Shown one piece after another: positions 55,145 to 63,959 of a stretch of DNA of 64,000 nt. The notes beneath the pieces were generated by a model. It was not told where the DNA came from. It did no database searches and saw only the letters and a program-made list of their open reading frames with translations. Within the stretch, counting starts at the first letter, position 1. The number at the start of each line of letters is the position of its first letter. Both the position numbers and the translations under genes were made by a program. The DNA comes from Ferrimonas aestuarii (GTDB lineage: Bacteria > Pseudomonadota > Gammaproteobacteria > Enterobacterales > Shewanellaceae). The stretch spans positions 248,001 to 312,000 of the forward strand of contig NZ_SWCJ01000002.1 in the NCBI RefSeq assembly GCF_005116665.1, written 5' to 3'.

Positions 55145-55742
55145 CCGAGGCCAACAGCGGGATTGGATTCTCTGCGGCCACTGTCACAAAGTGGTGGCAC
55201 AGATGGATCACTGTCCCCGTTGCTTCGCGAAAATTAACTACCGCAAACCCCAAAGCGAGCAGAAGGCATGGGCGTTGTGGCTAACCGCATTAATTATGCT
55301 GTTTCCAGCCAACTTCTACCCCATTACCCAGTTGACCAACAAAGGCATAACCGGCTACGACACCATTTTTAGCGGCATTGTGTCACTGGTGGACTCGGAG
55401 ATGTATGGCATTGCTGTCATCGTATTTGTCGCCAGTATCATGGTGCCCATCATGAAACTCGTTGGTCTGGCTCTGGTGCTTTGCTGCATCCGTTTTCAGT
55501 GGCCATTAAGCCGGCGCACCCTGATGTGGTGCTACCGCATTATTGAATTCATCGGCCGCTGGTCGATGCTGGATCTGTTTGTGATTGGGCTGGTTGCCAG
55601 CCTAATCAACATGGGACAACTGCTCGACGCCAAGCCGGCACTTGCTGCGACTTTTTTTGCCTTGGTAATTATCTTTACTCAATTAGCTGCCAAGGCGATC
55701 GACACACGATTATTATGGGATCTAAGACAACACCATGAGTGA
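55122..55742 (+). CDS. letA: LetA/PqiA-like membrane protein, C-terminal half gene
   Basis: Second half of the LetA-type membrane protein, 206 residues. Seen: CGHC and CPRC metal-site motifs, then four TM helices; segments WLTALIMLFPANFYPI and IGRWSMLDLFVIG match the second half of E. coli LetA (IGRWSMLDLFVIS). The ATG at 55122 lies in the previous gene, overlapping it by 23 bases, and its TGA overlaps letB by 8 bases, so all three genes are translationally coupled. Together with the preceding gene it probably rebuilds the LetA unit. Confidence 0.85.
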   Translation: MTELLNGNRGQQRDWILCGHCHKVVAQMDHCPRCFAKINYRKPQSEQKAWALWLTALIMLFPANFYPITQLTNKGITGYDTIFSGIVSLVDSEMYGIAVIVFVASIMVPIMKLVGLALVLCCIRFQWPLSRRTLMWCYRIIEFIGRWSMLDLFVIGLVASLINMGQLLDAKPALAATFFALVIIFTQLAAKAIDTRLLWDLRQHHE

Positions 55743-58305
55743 GCTCGAATCTGCCCGCATTAAAAGAAAAAAGCTGATCTCCCCCATCTGGATTTTGCCG
55801 TTTTTAGCGGCTGTCCTAGGTGCGTGGTTACTCGTCAGCTACGTCAAACAGCAGGGAACCGACATCACCATTCACTTCCCTGACGCCAATGGCATCGAGG
55901 CCAATAAGACGCTGGTTCGATATCAAGGGGTCAATGTGGGCACCGTCCACGATGTATCGCTAAACGATACAGATGATGGCGTTGTGGTCTCGGTGAAAAT
56001 GGAACACACGGTGTCTCACCTTCTGAATCGAGATACCCAATTTTGGCTGGTCAGCCCCAAGGCCTCGTTAGCCGGTGTGGAGGGGCTTGATACGCTGTTT
56101 TCAGGCAACTACATCGCCATGAAGCCTGGCCAAGGGGAGCCCAGACTGGAATTTACTGCCGATACCATGGCCCCGACCTCAGAAGACGGCGCCACTATTT
56201 TTCAGCTGACCACCATGGCCTCCAATCACCTTAACGCGGGTTCAGGGGTCTACTTTCAACAGGTTAAAGTTGGCAGCATTTTGCAAACCAAGCTAGACCC
56301 CACCACTCAATCCGTGCGCATTACCGCTCAGGTTGACGAGGAGTACCGCTCCCTTCTCAAGCAGCAGAGCCGTTTTTGGAGTGTCAGTGGCGTTCAAGCA
56401 AAAGCCTCTCTCGATGGCATTAGTATTGAAATGGAAAGTTTGGCTGCACTGCTGACTGGTGGCGTTGCATTTGATTCACCGACAAATAGTGAGGTTGCCA
56501 CCAGTGGCAGCCAATTCCCCCTATTTGAGAACCGGGGCCAAGCTTACGGCGGCGTTGGATTCACCCTAAGCGCCCCCAGTGCTACTGGGCTTAAAGTGGG
56601 CAGCGACATCCGCTGGCAAGGGGTGAATGTTGGTGAAATTGATGGAATCAGCGCCAAATCCGATGGCGTGACGTTAGAAGCGACGCTGTTCGATGGTTAT
56701 CAGCACCTGCTCAAGCAAGGCAGTCAGTTCTGGCAAGTGAAGGCGCAAATTGGCTTAACCAAAGTGAAAGCGCCCGCCAATCTGCTATTTGGCGATCACA
56801 TCGACATGCTTGCAGGCAATGGCGACGACAACTACCAGTTTGAGCTCGCCCAGCAGCCACCTCGCCCAGGCATTCTGATTACCGCCACTCATCCAACCGC
56901 CAAAGGCTTAACCTCGGGTAGCCTCATCTACTATCGCGGTTTAGTCGCCGGTGAAGTGAAATCGGTCTCCTTGGGAAAGGAGGATGTCCGATTTACCCTG
57001 CTTATCGATGATGAGTTTTCGCCGCTGATTGGCGCCAATTCAAAGTTCTGGATTCAATCTGGCGCGGCCATTAAGGCGGATCTGTCCAAAATCAGCATAG
57101 AAACGGCACCCGTATCTCAGCTCATCGCCCCAAGCATCACCTTTTCCGCGTCGGAAGTAGCCCAAAAACCCACTCAGGCCGTTACCCTGTTTGATAACGA
57201 AAAGCACGCCACTGACGCAGAGCCACTGTGGCTCAAACTGACCGCAGACAGCGCCGACAACCTCAGTGTCGGCTCACCAGTGTACTTCAAACAGCTGGAG
57301 GTGGGCCAAATACGCTCACTTCGCGCCGATAAGGACCAAGTTACGGTGCGCATTAGCATCGACGATGGCTATCGCCATTTGTATCAGCCGCAGTCTCGCT
57401 TCTGGAAATACAGCGGTGTGAGAATCGAAGGTTCATTAAACAACTTTAGCGTCGATACCCCTCCGATTATGGGATTGATGCGAGGAGGCCTGTCTTTTGC
57501 CAACCTTGACGACAGCAGTGCGCGCACCAACAAGTGGGTTTTTGATAGCCAGTCAGAAGCCTTGGCAGACGTAAGCCGCTTTACCATCGTATTTCCTGCC
57601 AGTGCCGAGATCGCTAAGGGCGCGCCAGTGAAATTCCATCAGCAGCCACTGGGCAGCGTTGAACGCATTCGCTTCTCCGACGATCTGTCCCAGCTAATAG
57701 CGACGGTGGCCATTGATCAGCGCTGGGCAAGCCACTTTCAGGTTGAAGGGGCCAAATATTACGTGGCTAAGGCAGAACTCGGCCTCACCAATACCAAAAA
57801 CTTAAGTAACCTGGTGTTTGGTAACTTCATTGCCGCCCTGCCCAGTACCGGAAATCTCAAGTCGCAGTTTCATGCCATCGATACGGTCACCGACGCCATC
57901 GGCCGAACCGGCAGCCGCCGCGTGACCTTAACCAAGTCGACTTTAGGATCGATCAAAATCGGTTCTCCGATTCTGTATCGCCAGCTTCAAGTGGGTCAGG
58001 TAATCGGGCATCGACTGGCGCCCCAAGCGGATAAGGTTGAGATACAGATAGAGGTTTGGTCCAACTACGAGCACCTACTCAATGGCAGCAGTCGCTTCTG
58101 GAACGCCAGCGGTTTGTCGGTAAAACTGGGCCTGTTCAGCGGCGCTGAAATTCATACCGAATCCTTAGACACCCTACTGATGGGCGGCATCGCCTTCGCC
58201 ACCAAAGATGCCACCAACGATGACAACCAAATTCAACCAGGGCAACAGTTTCGGCTGCATCAAAAATCAAAGCCAGAATGGCTAAAGTGGGATTCACCAT
58301 TGTAA
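55735..58305 (+). CDS. letB: LetB-type protein with seven MCE domains
   Basis: Periplasm-spanning tunnel protein for phospholipid transport between inner and outer membranes. Seen: one N-terminal TM (about 17-34) and seven repeated MCE units, each with a core such as LVRYQGVNVGTV, VYFQQVKVGSI, IRWQGVNVGEI, IYYRGLVAGEV, VYFKQLEVGQI, VKFHQQPLGSV and ILYRQLQVGQV. E. coli LetB (YebT) also has seven MCE domains in 877 residues; here 856. It is the last gene of the letAB unit, ending at a bidirectional terminator. Confidence 0.96.
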   Translation: MSELESARIKRKKLISPIWILPFLAAVLGAWLLVSYVKQQGTDITIHFPDANGIEANKTLVRYQGVNVGTVHDVSLNDTDDGVVVSVKMEHTVSHLLNRDTQFWLVSPKASLAGVEGLDTLFSGNYIAMKPGQGEPRLEFTADTMAPTSEDGATIFQLTTMASNHLNAGSGVYFQQVKVGSILQTKLDPTTQSVRITAQVDEEYRSLLKQQSRFWSVSGVQAKASLDGISIEMESLAALLTGGVAFDSPTNSEVATSGSQFPLFENRGQAYGGVGFTLSAPSATGLKVGSDIRWQGVNVGEIDGISAKSDGVTLEATLFDGYQHLLKQGSQFWQVKAQIGLTKVKAPANLLFGDHIDMLAGNGDDNYQFELAQQPPRPGILITATHPTAKGLTSGSLIYYRGLVAGEVKSVSLGKEDVRFTLLIDDEFSPLIGANSKFWIQSGAAIKADLSKISIETAPVSQLIAPSITFSASEVAQKPTQAVTLFDNEKHATDAEPLWLKLTADSADNLSVGSPVYFKQLEVGQIRSLRADKDQVTVRISIDDGYRHLYQPQSRFWKYSGVRIEGSLNNFSVDTPPIMGLMRGGLSFANLDDSSARTNKWVFDSQSEALADVSRFTIVFPASAEIAKGAPVKFHQQPLGSVERIRFSDDLSQLIATVAIDQRWASHFQVEGAKYYVAKAELGLTNTKNLSNLVFGNFIAALPSTGNLKSQFHAIDTVTDAIGRTGSRRVTLTKSTLGSIKIGSPILYRQLQVGQVIGHRLAPQADKVEIQIEVWSNYEHLLNGSSRFWNASGLSVKLGLFSGAEIHTESLDTLLMGGIAFATKDATNDDNQIQPGQQFRLHQKSKPEWLKWDSPL

Positions 58306-58318
58306 AGTAGCAAAGACT

Positions 58319-58355
58319 AAAAAGCCCGGCAGAATGCACTTCTGCCGGGCTTTTT
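58319..58355. terminator. bidirectional terminator between letB and the SpmAB-like gene
   Basis: AGCCCGGCAGA/TCTGCCGGGCT stem of 11 pairs with a 7-base loop and at least five As before and five Ts after; it serves convergent genes on both strands. Confidence 0.92.
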
Positions 58356-58370
58356 CACGTCAAGGGCCGG

Positions 58371-59600
58371 CTAGCCAAAAAAGTAATACGCCGCCGCAAT
58401 CGCTGCGGTAATGCCCGCCGCATCGGCGGCAAGGCCACAAACAATGGCGTGACGGCCATTTCGAATGCCGACGGAGCCAAAATAGACCGCCAACACATAA
58501 AAGGTGGTCTCCGTCGAGCCCTGAATCATTGACGCCAATCGACCTGCAAAGGAATCTGCACCATAGGTGTTCATGGTTTCTACCATCATCGCTCGGGCCC
58601 CTGAGCCACTCAACGGTTTCATTAATGCCGTGGGTAGCGCCTCCACAAAACGCGCGTCCCAGCCTAACCAAACGCAGAGCGTACGCACGCCATCTAGCAG
58701 AACCTCCAGCGCCCCTGAGGCTCTTAGCCAACCGATGGCAACCAACATGGCCAGCAGATAAGGAATGAGGGTGACAACTACCTTAACGCCCCCTTTGGCT
58801 CCCTCGATAAAATCATCATAGACGTTGGTGCCCTGCTTGGTGCCATAGAGCGCAAACCCAAGCAACAACCCACAGATCACCAATCCGGAACTTAAGGTGG
58901 AAAATTGTTCCAAGCCTGACGCCGTTAACGTGGAAAGGTAACCAATAAACGCCAACAACAGTGCAAACAGTCCGGCAAACAGTGGCAGGGTTTGTCGACG
59001 CAGCAGATTAATTTTTTGCGCATACGCCACACAAAGTAGTCCCACCAAGGTGGAGGCTAAGGTGGCCAATAAAATTGGAATAAAGACGTCGGTGGGATTG
59101 GCTGCCCCTTGCTGGGCTCGATAAACGAACACGGTTATGGGCAGTAAGGTTACCGAGGAGGTGTTGAGAACCAAAAACAGGATCTGCGCATCGGTTGCCG
59201 TCTCCTTATTGGGATTGAGTGATTGCAAGTCCTGCATCGCTTTTAGCCCCATGGGCGTCGCAGCATTGTCCATGCCTAGGGCGTTGGCGGTTAGGTTCAT
59301 GGTCACCGACGCCAACGCCGGATGCCCAGCTGGCACATCCGGCATTAGGGTTTGAAACACCGGGGTCAATCGCTTAGCCAGTGAGTCCAAAAGCCCTGCC
59401 TTCTCGGCAATGTTCATGATCCCCATCCAAAGTGCCAGTACCCCAAGCAGGCCGATGGCGATCTCCACGCTAAGCTTGGCCATGGCAAATAACGACTGCG
59501 CCATCTCATTAAAGACCTGCCAGTGCTCTAAATACAGCGCTTGATAACCTGCTGAGATGGCACCAAGCACCAACAGCAACAACCAAAGTCGATTGATCAC
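58371..59600 (-). CDS. fused SpmA-SpmB-type membrane protein (nucleoside recognition domains)
   Basis: Integral membrane protein of 409 residues made of two Gate/nucleoside-recognition-type halves (about 40-200 and 225-405), equivalent to SpmA and SpmB of spore-formers joined in one chain. Seen: NLTANALGMDNAATPMGLKAM, the signature of SpmA, and SGSGARAMMVETMNTYG and ASMIQGSTETTFYVLAVYFG, signatures of SpmB. About ten TM helices. Fused versions are common in non-sporulating gammaproteobacteria; their substrate is unknown. Divergent from rsmF (66 bases), so both promoters are in that gap. Confidence 0.88.
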   Translation of the reverse strand: MINRLWLLLLVLGAISAGYQALYLEHWQVFNEMAQSLFAMAKLSVEIAIGLLGVLALWMGIMNIAEKAGLLDSLAKRLTPVFQTLMPDVPAGHPALASVTMNLTANALGMDNAATPMGLKAMQDLQSLNPNKETATDAQILFLVLNTSSVTLLPITVFVYRAQQGAANPTDVFIPILLATLASTLVGLLCVAYAQKINLLRRQTLPLFAGLFALLLAFIGYLSTLTASGLEQFSTLSSGLVICGLLLGFALYGTKQGTNVYDDFIEGAKGGVKVVVTLIPYLLAMLVAIGWLRASGALEVLLDGVRTLCVWLGWDARFVEALPTALMKPLSGSGARAMMVETMNTYGADSFAGRLASMIQGSTETTFYVLAVYFGSVGIRNGRHAIVCGLAADAAGITAAIAAAYYFFG

Positions 59601-59666
59601 CCTAAATCCTCATTGATAACGGCCTATGGTATAGTGACCGCCTTTTTTCGTTTTGCCCATTGTGAC

Positions 59667-61082
59667 ATGTCGCCACTAAAACCTGAATTTATCAAAGTCA
59701 TCAGTGAGATCCTTCCTTCGCACCTATCGATGGAGGATGTGATTCACTACAGCCAACAGCCCCTCAGACCTTCGATTCGAGTCAATACCCTCAAGATTGA
59801 TTGTGAGGCGTTTATCAACCGCATGACCCCATTGGGTTGGCACTTTGAAGCGGTGCCTTGGTGTGACAATGGGTTTTGGCTCACCCGAGACGATAATCGC
59901 GTTCAGCTTGGCAACACCGTCGAGCATCAAATGGGGCTATTTTACATTCAGGAGGCATCATCAATGATGCCGCCGGCGGCACTGGCTTACCTTTGTGATT
60001 CACCCGAGATGGTGTTGGATGTGGCCTCAGCGCCGGGGTCAAAGACCACGCAAATTGCCGCCTGGATGGGCAACCAAGGGTTGTTGATGGCCAATGAGTA
60101 CTCCGCATCGCGAATCAAAAGCCTGCACGCTAACCTCAGTCGCCTTGGAATCAGCAACGTAAACCTGACTCATTTTGATGGCCGAGTGTTCGGCGCTACC
60201 CTTCCAGAGCAGTTTGACGCCATCTTGTTGGATGCGCCCTGCTCCGGTGAAGGCACGTTACGAAAGGATCCAGAATCCCTGTCAAATTGGAGCTGGGATT
60301 CCGTGCTGGAAATTGCCAGTACGCAGCAAGATCTCATCGATTCGGCATTTAAGGCGCTTAAACCCGGCGGCACTCTGGTTTATTCCACTTGTACCCTAAA
60401 TACTGAAGAGAACCAGAAGGTCTGTCATTGGCTTAAAAACAAGTACGGCGATGCCGTAAGCTGGTGTTCCTTAGAGTCGTTGTTCGACGGCGCTCATGCC
60501 AGTGTGACCGACGAAGGCTTTCTGCACGTCTGGCCTCAGGTCTACGACTCTGAGGGCTTCTTCGTGGCAGCAATTCAGAAAAATCAAAGCATTGACAGCG
60601 AATACCGAAAACCGCCTCTAGGCAAGTTTCCCTTTAAGCACGCTTCTCGTAAAGTGACCAGTGAGCTGCAAGATCACCTTGAGAGCGCATTTGGCCTTAA
60701 TTTGCCTAACGGACAACTAATGAGCCGAGACGATGAGCTGTGGCTATTCCCAGAGCGCAGCGATGAACTCATTGGTAAGATTCGCATGCAGCGACTCGGC
60801 ATTAAGTTGGCGCAGCAACACAAGCATGGCCTCAAACTTACCCATGAGCTGATCGTACTTTGTGGCGCTGATACCGATAATCGAGTCGATGTTAATCGAG
60901 ACCAAGCGGTCAGCTATCTACAGGGACGAGACATCCCCTTCGATAACCCACAAAAACGCAAAGGCGAAGTGGTGATCTGTTTTGATGATTATCCATTAGG
61001 ATTGGCGAAATGGGTGGGGCAAAAGTTGAAAAACTCGCTACCTCGGGAACTGGTTAGAGATAAGATCAACGTAAACGCTTAA
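59667..61082 (+). CDS. rsmF: 16S rRNA (cytosine-5-)-methyltransferase RsmF
   Basis: Methylates C1407 of 16S rRNA. Seen: 471 residues with SAM motif LDVASAPGSKTTQI, PC catalytic motif LLDAPCSGEGTLRKDP and the TCT cysteine motif STCTLNTEEN, each nearly as in E. coli YebU; the C-terminal RNA-binding half ends with KNSLPRELVRD. The ATG at 59667 (MSPLKPEF) aligns with the E. coli start; an upstream ATG at 59613 would add 18 unaligned residues. Two hairpin terminators follow. Confidence 0.95.
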   Translation: MSPLKPEFIKVISEILPSHLSMEDVIHYSQQPLRPSIRVNTLKIDCEAFINRMTPLGWHFEAVPWCDNGFWLTRDDNRVQLGNTVEHQMGLFYIQEASSMMPPAALAYLCDSPEMVLDVASAPGSKTTQIAAWMGNQGLLMANEYSASRIKSLHANLSRLGISNVNLTHFDGRVFGATLPEQFDAILLDAPCSGEGTLRKDPESLSNWSWDSVLEIASTQQDLIDSAFKALKPGGTLVYSTCTLNTEENQKVCHWLKNKYGDAVSWCSLESLFDGAHASVTDEGFLHVWPQVYDSEGFFVAAIQKNQSIDSEYRKPPLGKFPFKHASRKVTSELQDHLESAFGLNLPNGQLMSRDDELWLFPERSDELIGKIRMQRLGIKLAQQHKHGLKLTHELIVLCGADTDNRVDVNRDQAVSYLQGRDIPFDNPQKRKGEVVICFDDYPLGLAKWVGQKLKNSLPRELVRDKINVNA

Positions 61083-61201
61083 AAGGCAGTGAGATCTTCG
61101 AAGGAAAATAAAATTCAAAAAATTTACTCGATTTTTGGATTTTGCTTTCTTTTAGGCTACCTTTAGGTAAGTTCAGGTGCGACAACGCCGACAGTTCCCC
61201 T

Positions 61202-61239
61202 AAGCCTGTGACAACTTGGAGTGGTTATGGGCTTTTTTT
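61202..61239 (+). terminator. first hairpin terminator after rsmF
   Basis: AAGCC/GGCTT stem extended by several wobble pairs to 11 positions, 11-base loop, then seven Ts (61233-61239). It lies 120 bases after rsmF, so it could end the rsmF message or a separate short RNA. Confidence 0.6.
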
Positions 61240-61253
61240 CTTCATGATCAAAG

Positions 61254-61278
61254 AAGCGGCCAATTGGCCGCTTTTTTG
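61254..61278 (+). terminator. strong terminator after rsmF
   Basis: AAGCGGCC/GGCCGCTT perfect stem with loop AATT, then six Ts (61272-61277 counting the overlap). A weaker A run precedes it, so it may also act on the minus strand. Confidence 0.9.
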
Positions 61279-61341
61279 TTGTTTATCCCTAAACCACCTA
61301 CTTCAGTAGGTGGTTATCATAAAAATAGGCTTTGCCTGTAG

Positions 61342-61405
61342 AACTACTCATGCTACGTGACCTTTGATTTTCCAAAGTCAAAAGGACTCAATAGCATGAG
61401 TAGTT
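61342..61405 (+). promoter_or_regulatory. 14-bp inverted repeat covering the tnpA start codon
   Basis: AACTACTCATGCTA (61342-61355) is the exact reverse complement of 61392-61405, which includes the ATG at 61396; the AAGGA ribosome site lies in the loop beside a CTTTG/CAAAG inner stem. Folded RNA would hide translation start, as established for IS200 tnpA. Confidence 0.75.
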
Positions 61406-61834
61406 ATAAACAAGCATCTCACGTGTTTTGGCGGTGTCAATACCACATAGTATGGACACCAAAGTACAGGTATCGAATCTTAAAGAACAAGGTTGGGCGA
61501 GACGTTTACAGAAGCATCAATGTGTACTGCGAACAGTTGGGCTGCGAGGTTTTAGAGCTGAGCGTTCAGTTAGATCATGTTCACTTAGTAGTGATGGTGC
61601 CGCCAAAACTATCGATATCGAAGTTGATGGGGGCGCTGAAAGCGCAAGATAGCGTTAAAGCTCTTCAATAAGTATCTGTATTTGAGGAAAAAGAAGTTGT
61701 GGGGTAACCATTTTTGGCAAAGAGGTTACTTCGTAGATACCGTCGGGGTAAATGAGCAGATAATTAGGAGATACGTTCGCCATCAAGAGAAGGAGGAGCG
61801 TTCTCAAGAGCAGGCGGAATTGCAGCTGGATTAG
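61396..61834 (+). pseudogene. tnpA: IS200-type transposase TnpA, +1 frameshift
   Basis: Y1 HUH transposase reading frame. Seen: MSSYKQASHVFWRCQYHIVW start, catalytic histidines H61 and H63 (LDHVHLVV), then at about 61657-61659 (AAA) the frame is lost and stops at 61671. In the +1 frame the protein resumes with LFNKYLYLRKKK, GNHFWQRGYFVDTVG and the nucleophile tyrosine in RRYVRHQ, ending at 61834. One surplus A explains the break. The two catalytic parts (HUH and Tyr) are therefore in different frames. A sequencing error would look the same. Confidence 0.9.
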
Positions 61835-61911
61835 CAAAACAACGCCCCCTTCTAGGGGGCTAATTGAAAGCCACCTTCTTTAGAAGGTGGTTATTTACTT
61901 CCGTTAATACG

Positions 61912-62673
61912 TTAGAGCTTAAACAGCGTATGAAAGTTCGCGGCAGTTTGCTCACACAGAGCCTCGTAGCGAACCCCTTTCAGATCCGCCACGTACTGCG
62001 CCACCTCTTTCACATAAGCGGGCTGATTTTGTTTTCCTCGATATGGAATAGGCGCCAAGTATGGCGCATCGGTTTCAACCATTAGACGATCCATTGGCAG
62101 CTTACGCACCACGTCCCGCAATGATTCCGCATTCTTAAAGGTCACGATGCCAGAGATGGAGATATACAACCCGATATCCAGAGCCGCTTTGGCCATCTCC
62201 CAAGACTCTGTAAAACAGTGCAGTACGCCGTTAACGCCCTGTCCCTGTTTTAAGATCTCGATGGTGTCCTCTCTGGCATCACGGGTATGGACGATCACCG
62301 GCTTGCTCAGTGCATTGGCCACGTCGATGTGTTCAGCGAACGCTTGTTGCTGAGCCTCAATGGCATCTTTGCTGTAGTAGTAGTCCAGTCCGGTTTCGCC
62401 AATGGCCACCACCCGAGGGTCTTTAGCTTGCTCTAACAGCCAATCCTTATCAAAGCCATCAGCAATATCCAGCGGGTGGACCCCACAGGAGAGCACCACC
62501 TCGTCAAAAGGCGTCACCATCTGTTTCATCTGCTGATAGCCATCTTGACTCACGGAGACACATAACATGCGTTTTACGCCAGCCGCTCTTGCACGCTCAA
62601 TGACAGGCGACAAAGCTTCAGCAGTCTTCTCTTCCGCGAGGCGGTCAAGATGGCAGTGGGAATCGATCAGCAC
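61912..62673 (-). CDS. tatD: TatD-family metal-dependent hydrolase (YcfH type)
   Basis: Predicted metal-dependent DNase, 253 residues, TIM-barrel fold. Seen: metal-binding DSHCHLD (H6, H8), GETGLDYYY, VIVHTRDA, GVLHCFTE and VETDAPYL, typical of the YcfH/TatD group. The GTG at 62673 is chosen over the ATG at 62706 because GGAG lies 8 bases upstream of the GTG and the protein then begins MLIDSHCHLD, as in E. coli YcfH. Last gene of tmk-holB-pilZ-tatD; the IS right end abuts its stop. Confidence 0.94.
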   Translation of the reverse strand: MLIDSHCHLDRLAEEKTAEALSPVIERARAAGVKRMLCVSVSQDGYQQMKQMVTPFDEVVLSCGVHPLDIADGFDKDWLLEQAKDPRVVAIGETGLDYYYSKDAIEAQQQAFAEHIDVANALSKPVIVHTRDAREDTIEILKQGQGVNGVLHCFTESWEMAKAALDIGLYISISGIVTFKNAESLRDVVRKLPMDRLMVETDAPYLAPIPYRGKQNQPAYVKEVAQYVADLKGVRYEALCEQTAANFHTLFKL

Positions 62674-62729
62674 GTTATTTTCTCCAATAGTCAGTGCAGT
62701 AGTCATTACGAGGGGGAGAGCTTAGGGGT

Positions 62730-63047
62730 TTACAAAGTTGAGGTCAATTTTGATGTGGCCAAACGATCCGCAAGTAACTGCTCAATCGGCGGCTTAAAAG
62801 CCGAATCGCCAAACGCCACCCCGACGCCTTTGTCAGCGTGACTTGTTGTTTGTGGATTTACCCACACCACTCGACCAACGTATTCGTGCCAGTTGGCTTG
62901 TTGCGGCAGGCGAAAACGGCACAGAAGCTCGGTGCCCAAAGGCCAAAGCGTCTGGCTAGGAAAATAGAGTCCACCGGATTGCACTCGGCCCATGTAAGCC
63001 TGGTACAACTGTTCCAGTGTAGTGATGTCCAGTTCGACACAGTCCAT
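62730..63047 (-). CDS. pilZ: PilZ-domain type IV pilus assembly protein
   Basis: PilZ protein of the PA2960 type, 105 residues, needed for type IV pilus function in Pseudomonas. Seen: YMGRVQSGGLYFPSQ and VGRVVWVNPQTT, aligned with Pseudomonas PilZ (YMPFIKNGGLFIPTN, AGKVVWITP). It lacks the RxxxR c-di-GMP-binding motif, as does PilZ of Pseudomonas, so it probably does not bind c-di-GMP. The position between holB and tatD is the same as in Pseudomonas. Confidence 0.9.
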   Translation of the reverse strand: MDCVELDITTLEQLYQAYMGRVQSGGLYFPSQTLWPLGTELLCRFRLPQQANWHEYVGRVVWVNPQTTSHADKGVGVAFGDSAFKPPIEQLLADRLATSKLTSTL

Positions 63048-63056
63048 GTTAAAAGG

Positions 63057-63959
63057 TTACGCGATCAGCTCTTGAAATAGCGGGATATGATTAAGACCAG
63101 ATTGATTGGCAAAACGCTGATACAGCTCGGCGGTTTTTACGCTCAAACCATGCCAACGTTCCGTCTCATGAATCTGGTGTCGCTGCCACTGGGCTAATTC
63201 AATATAGAGCACTTTTAACGCCAGCGGTGCCTTATCGCTGTCAAGAGACATCAGAACGGGCGCCAACACGCCGAGCTTAAGGCTCTGCTTCCAGCCATCT
63301 CGACATTGCGCCGCTAACTCGGCGTCGCCAGATTCGATGGCCTGTTTTAGAGACAAAGGGCCTCCAAAAACCCGCAATTGCTGACTTAGAAGCGCATCAG
63401 GCACACTCTGGCCCAACAGGGCTTGACTCTGCGCAAGGCTGGGGGAAGGCAATAGCAAAGACTGACAACGGCTATGAATGGTTGGCAACAAACGTTTCGG
63501 GTTGGCACTGACTAAGATCAGGTACACCCCGGCCATCGGCTCCTCTAGGGTTTTCAAGAGTGCATTGGCGGCCGCTTGGTTCATGGTGTCCGCCTGCTGC
63601 AGAATCACGACGCGAGCACCGCCTTGGTTAGCCGTCTGCGACAGCTGGGTGATCAGTGCTCGGATCGACTCCACTTTAATCTGCTTACCATCAGGAGCAA
63701 TCTCGAACCGATCAGGGTGGTTGCCGGCCTTGAGCAGCAGACAGCTGCGACATTGACCGCAACCAGAGTGACGTTCACACAACAAACTTTGGGTCATCGA
63801 GTCAGCAAAACTTGCCTTGCCGATGCCCTCAGCCCCTGCCAGCAACCAAGCATGGGCCACTGTGCCGCGAGATAAAATCTGCTGCCACTTACGCCACGAC
63901 GACGCCAGCCACGGCAACTGCGCTACGTCCATGGTTGGGAGTTGGGTGGTGTCACTCAC
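63057..63959 (-). CDS. holB: DNA polymerase III subunit delta prime
   Basis: Part of the clamp loader. Seen: 300 residues with P-loop-like GAEGIGKASF at 42-51, zinc cysteines C61, C67, C70 and C73 (compare C50, C59, C62, C65 in E. coli), and the LKTLEEP segment of the AAA+ core. The start is a GTG right after the tmk stop with AAGGTG upstream. E. coli delta prime is longer (334). Confidence 0.94.
   Translation of the reverse strand: MSDTTQLPTMDVAQLPWLASSWRKWQQILSRGTVAHAWLLAGAEGIGKASFADSMTQSLLCERHSGCGQCRSCLLLKAGNHPDRFEIAPDGKQIKVESIRALITQLSQTANQGGARVVILQQADTMNQAAANALLKTLEEPMAGVYLILVSANPKRLLPTIHSRCQSLLLPSPSLAQSQALLGQSVPDALLSQQLRVFGGPLSLKQAIESGDAELAAQCRDGWKQSLKLGVLAPVLMSLDSDKAPLALKVLYIELAQWQRHQIHETERWHGLSVKTAELYQRFANQSGLNHIPLFQELIA

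Larger units (their letters stand above)
61083..61395. other. rsmF downstream region, possible small RNA and IS left end
   Basis: Contains an AT-rich stretch (61100-61165), a hairpin with seven Ts (61202-61239), a strong terminator (61254-61278), then the left-end hairpin of the IS200-like element (61292-61315) and its translation-start-overlapping inverted repeat (61342-61405). Confidence 0.6.
61290..61895 (+). mobile_element. IS200/IS605-family element (IS200-like, decayed)
   Basis: Y1-transposase element about 0.6 kb long lying between rsmF and tatD. Left end: perfect 10-bp hairpin AACCACCTAC/GTAGGTGGTT (61292-61315). Right end: related hairpin CCACCTTC/GAAGGTGG (61871-61890). IS200 members carry such subterminal hairpins instead of inverted repeats and make no target duplication. 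Exact ends are not defined here. The transposase is frameshifted, so this copy probably cannot move on its own. Confidence 0.85.
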
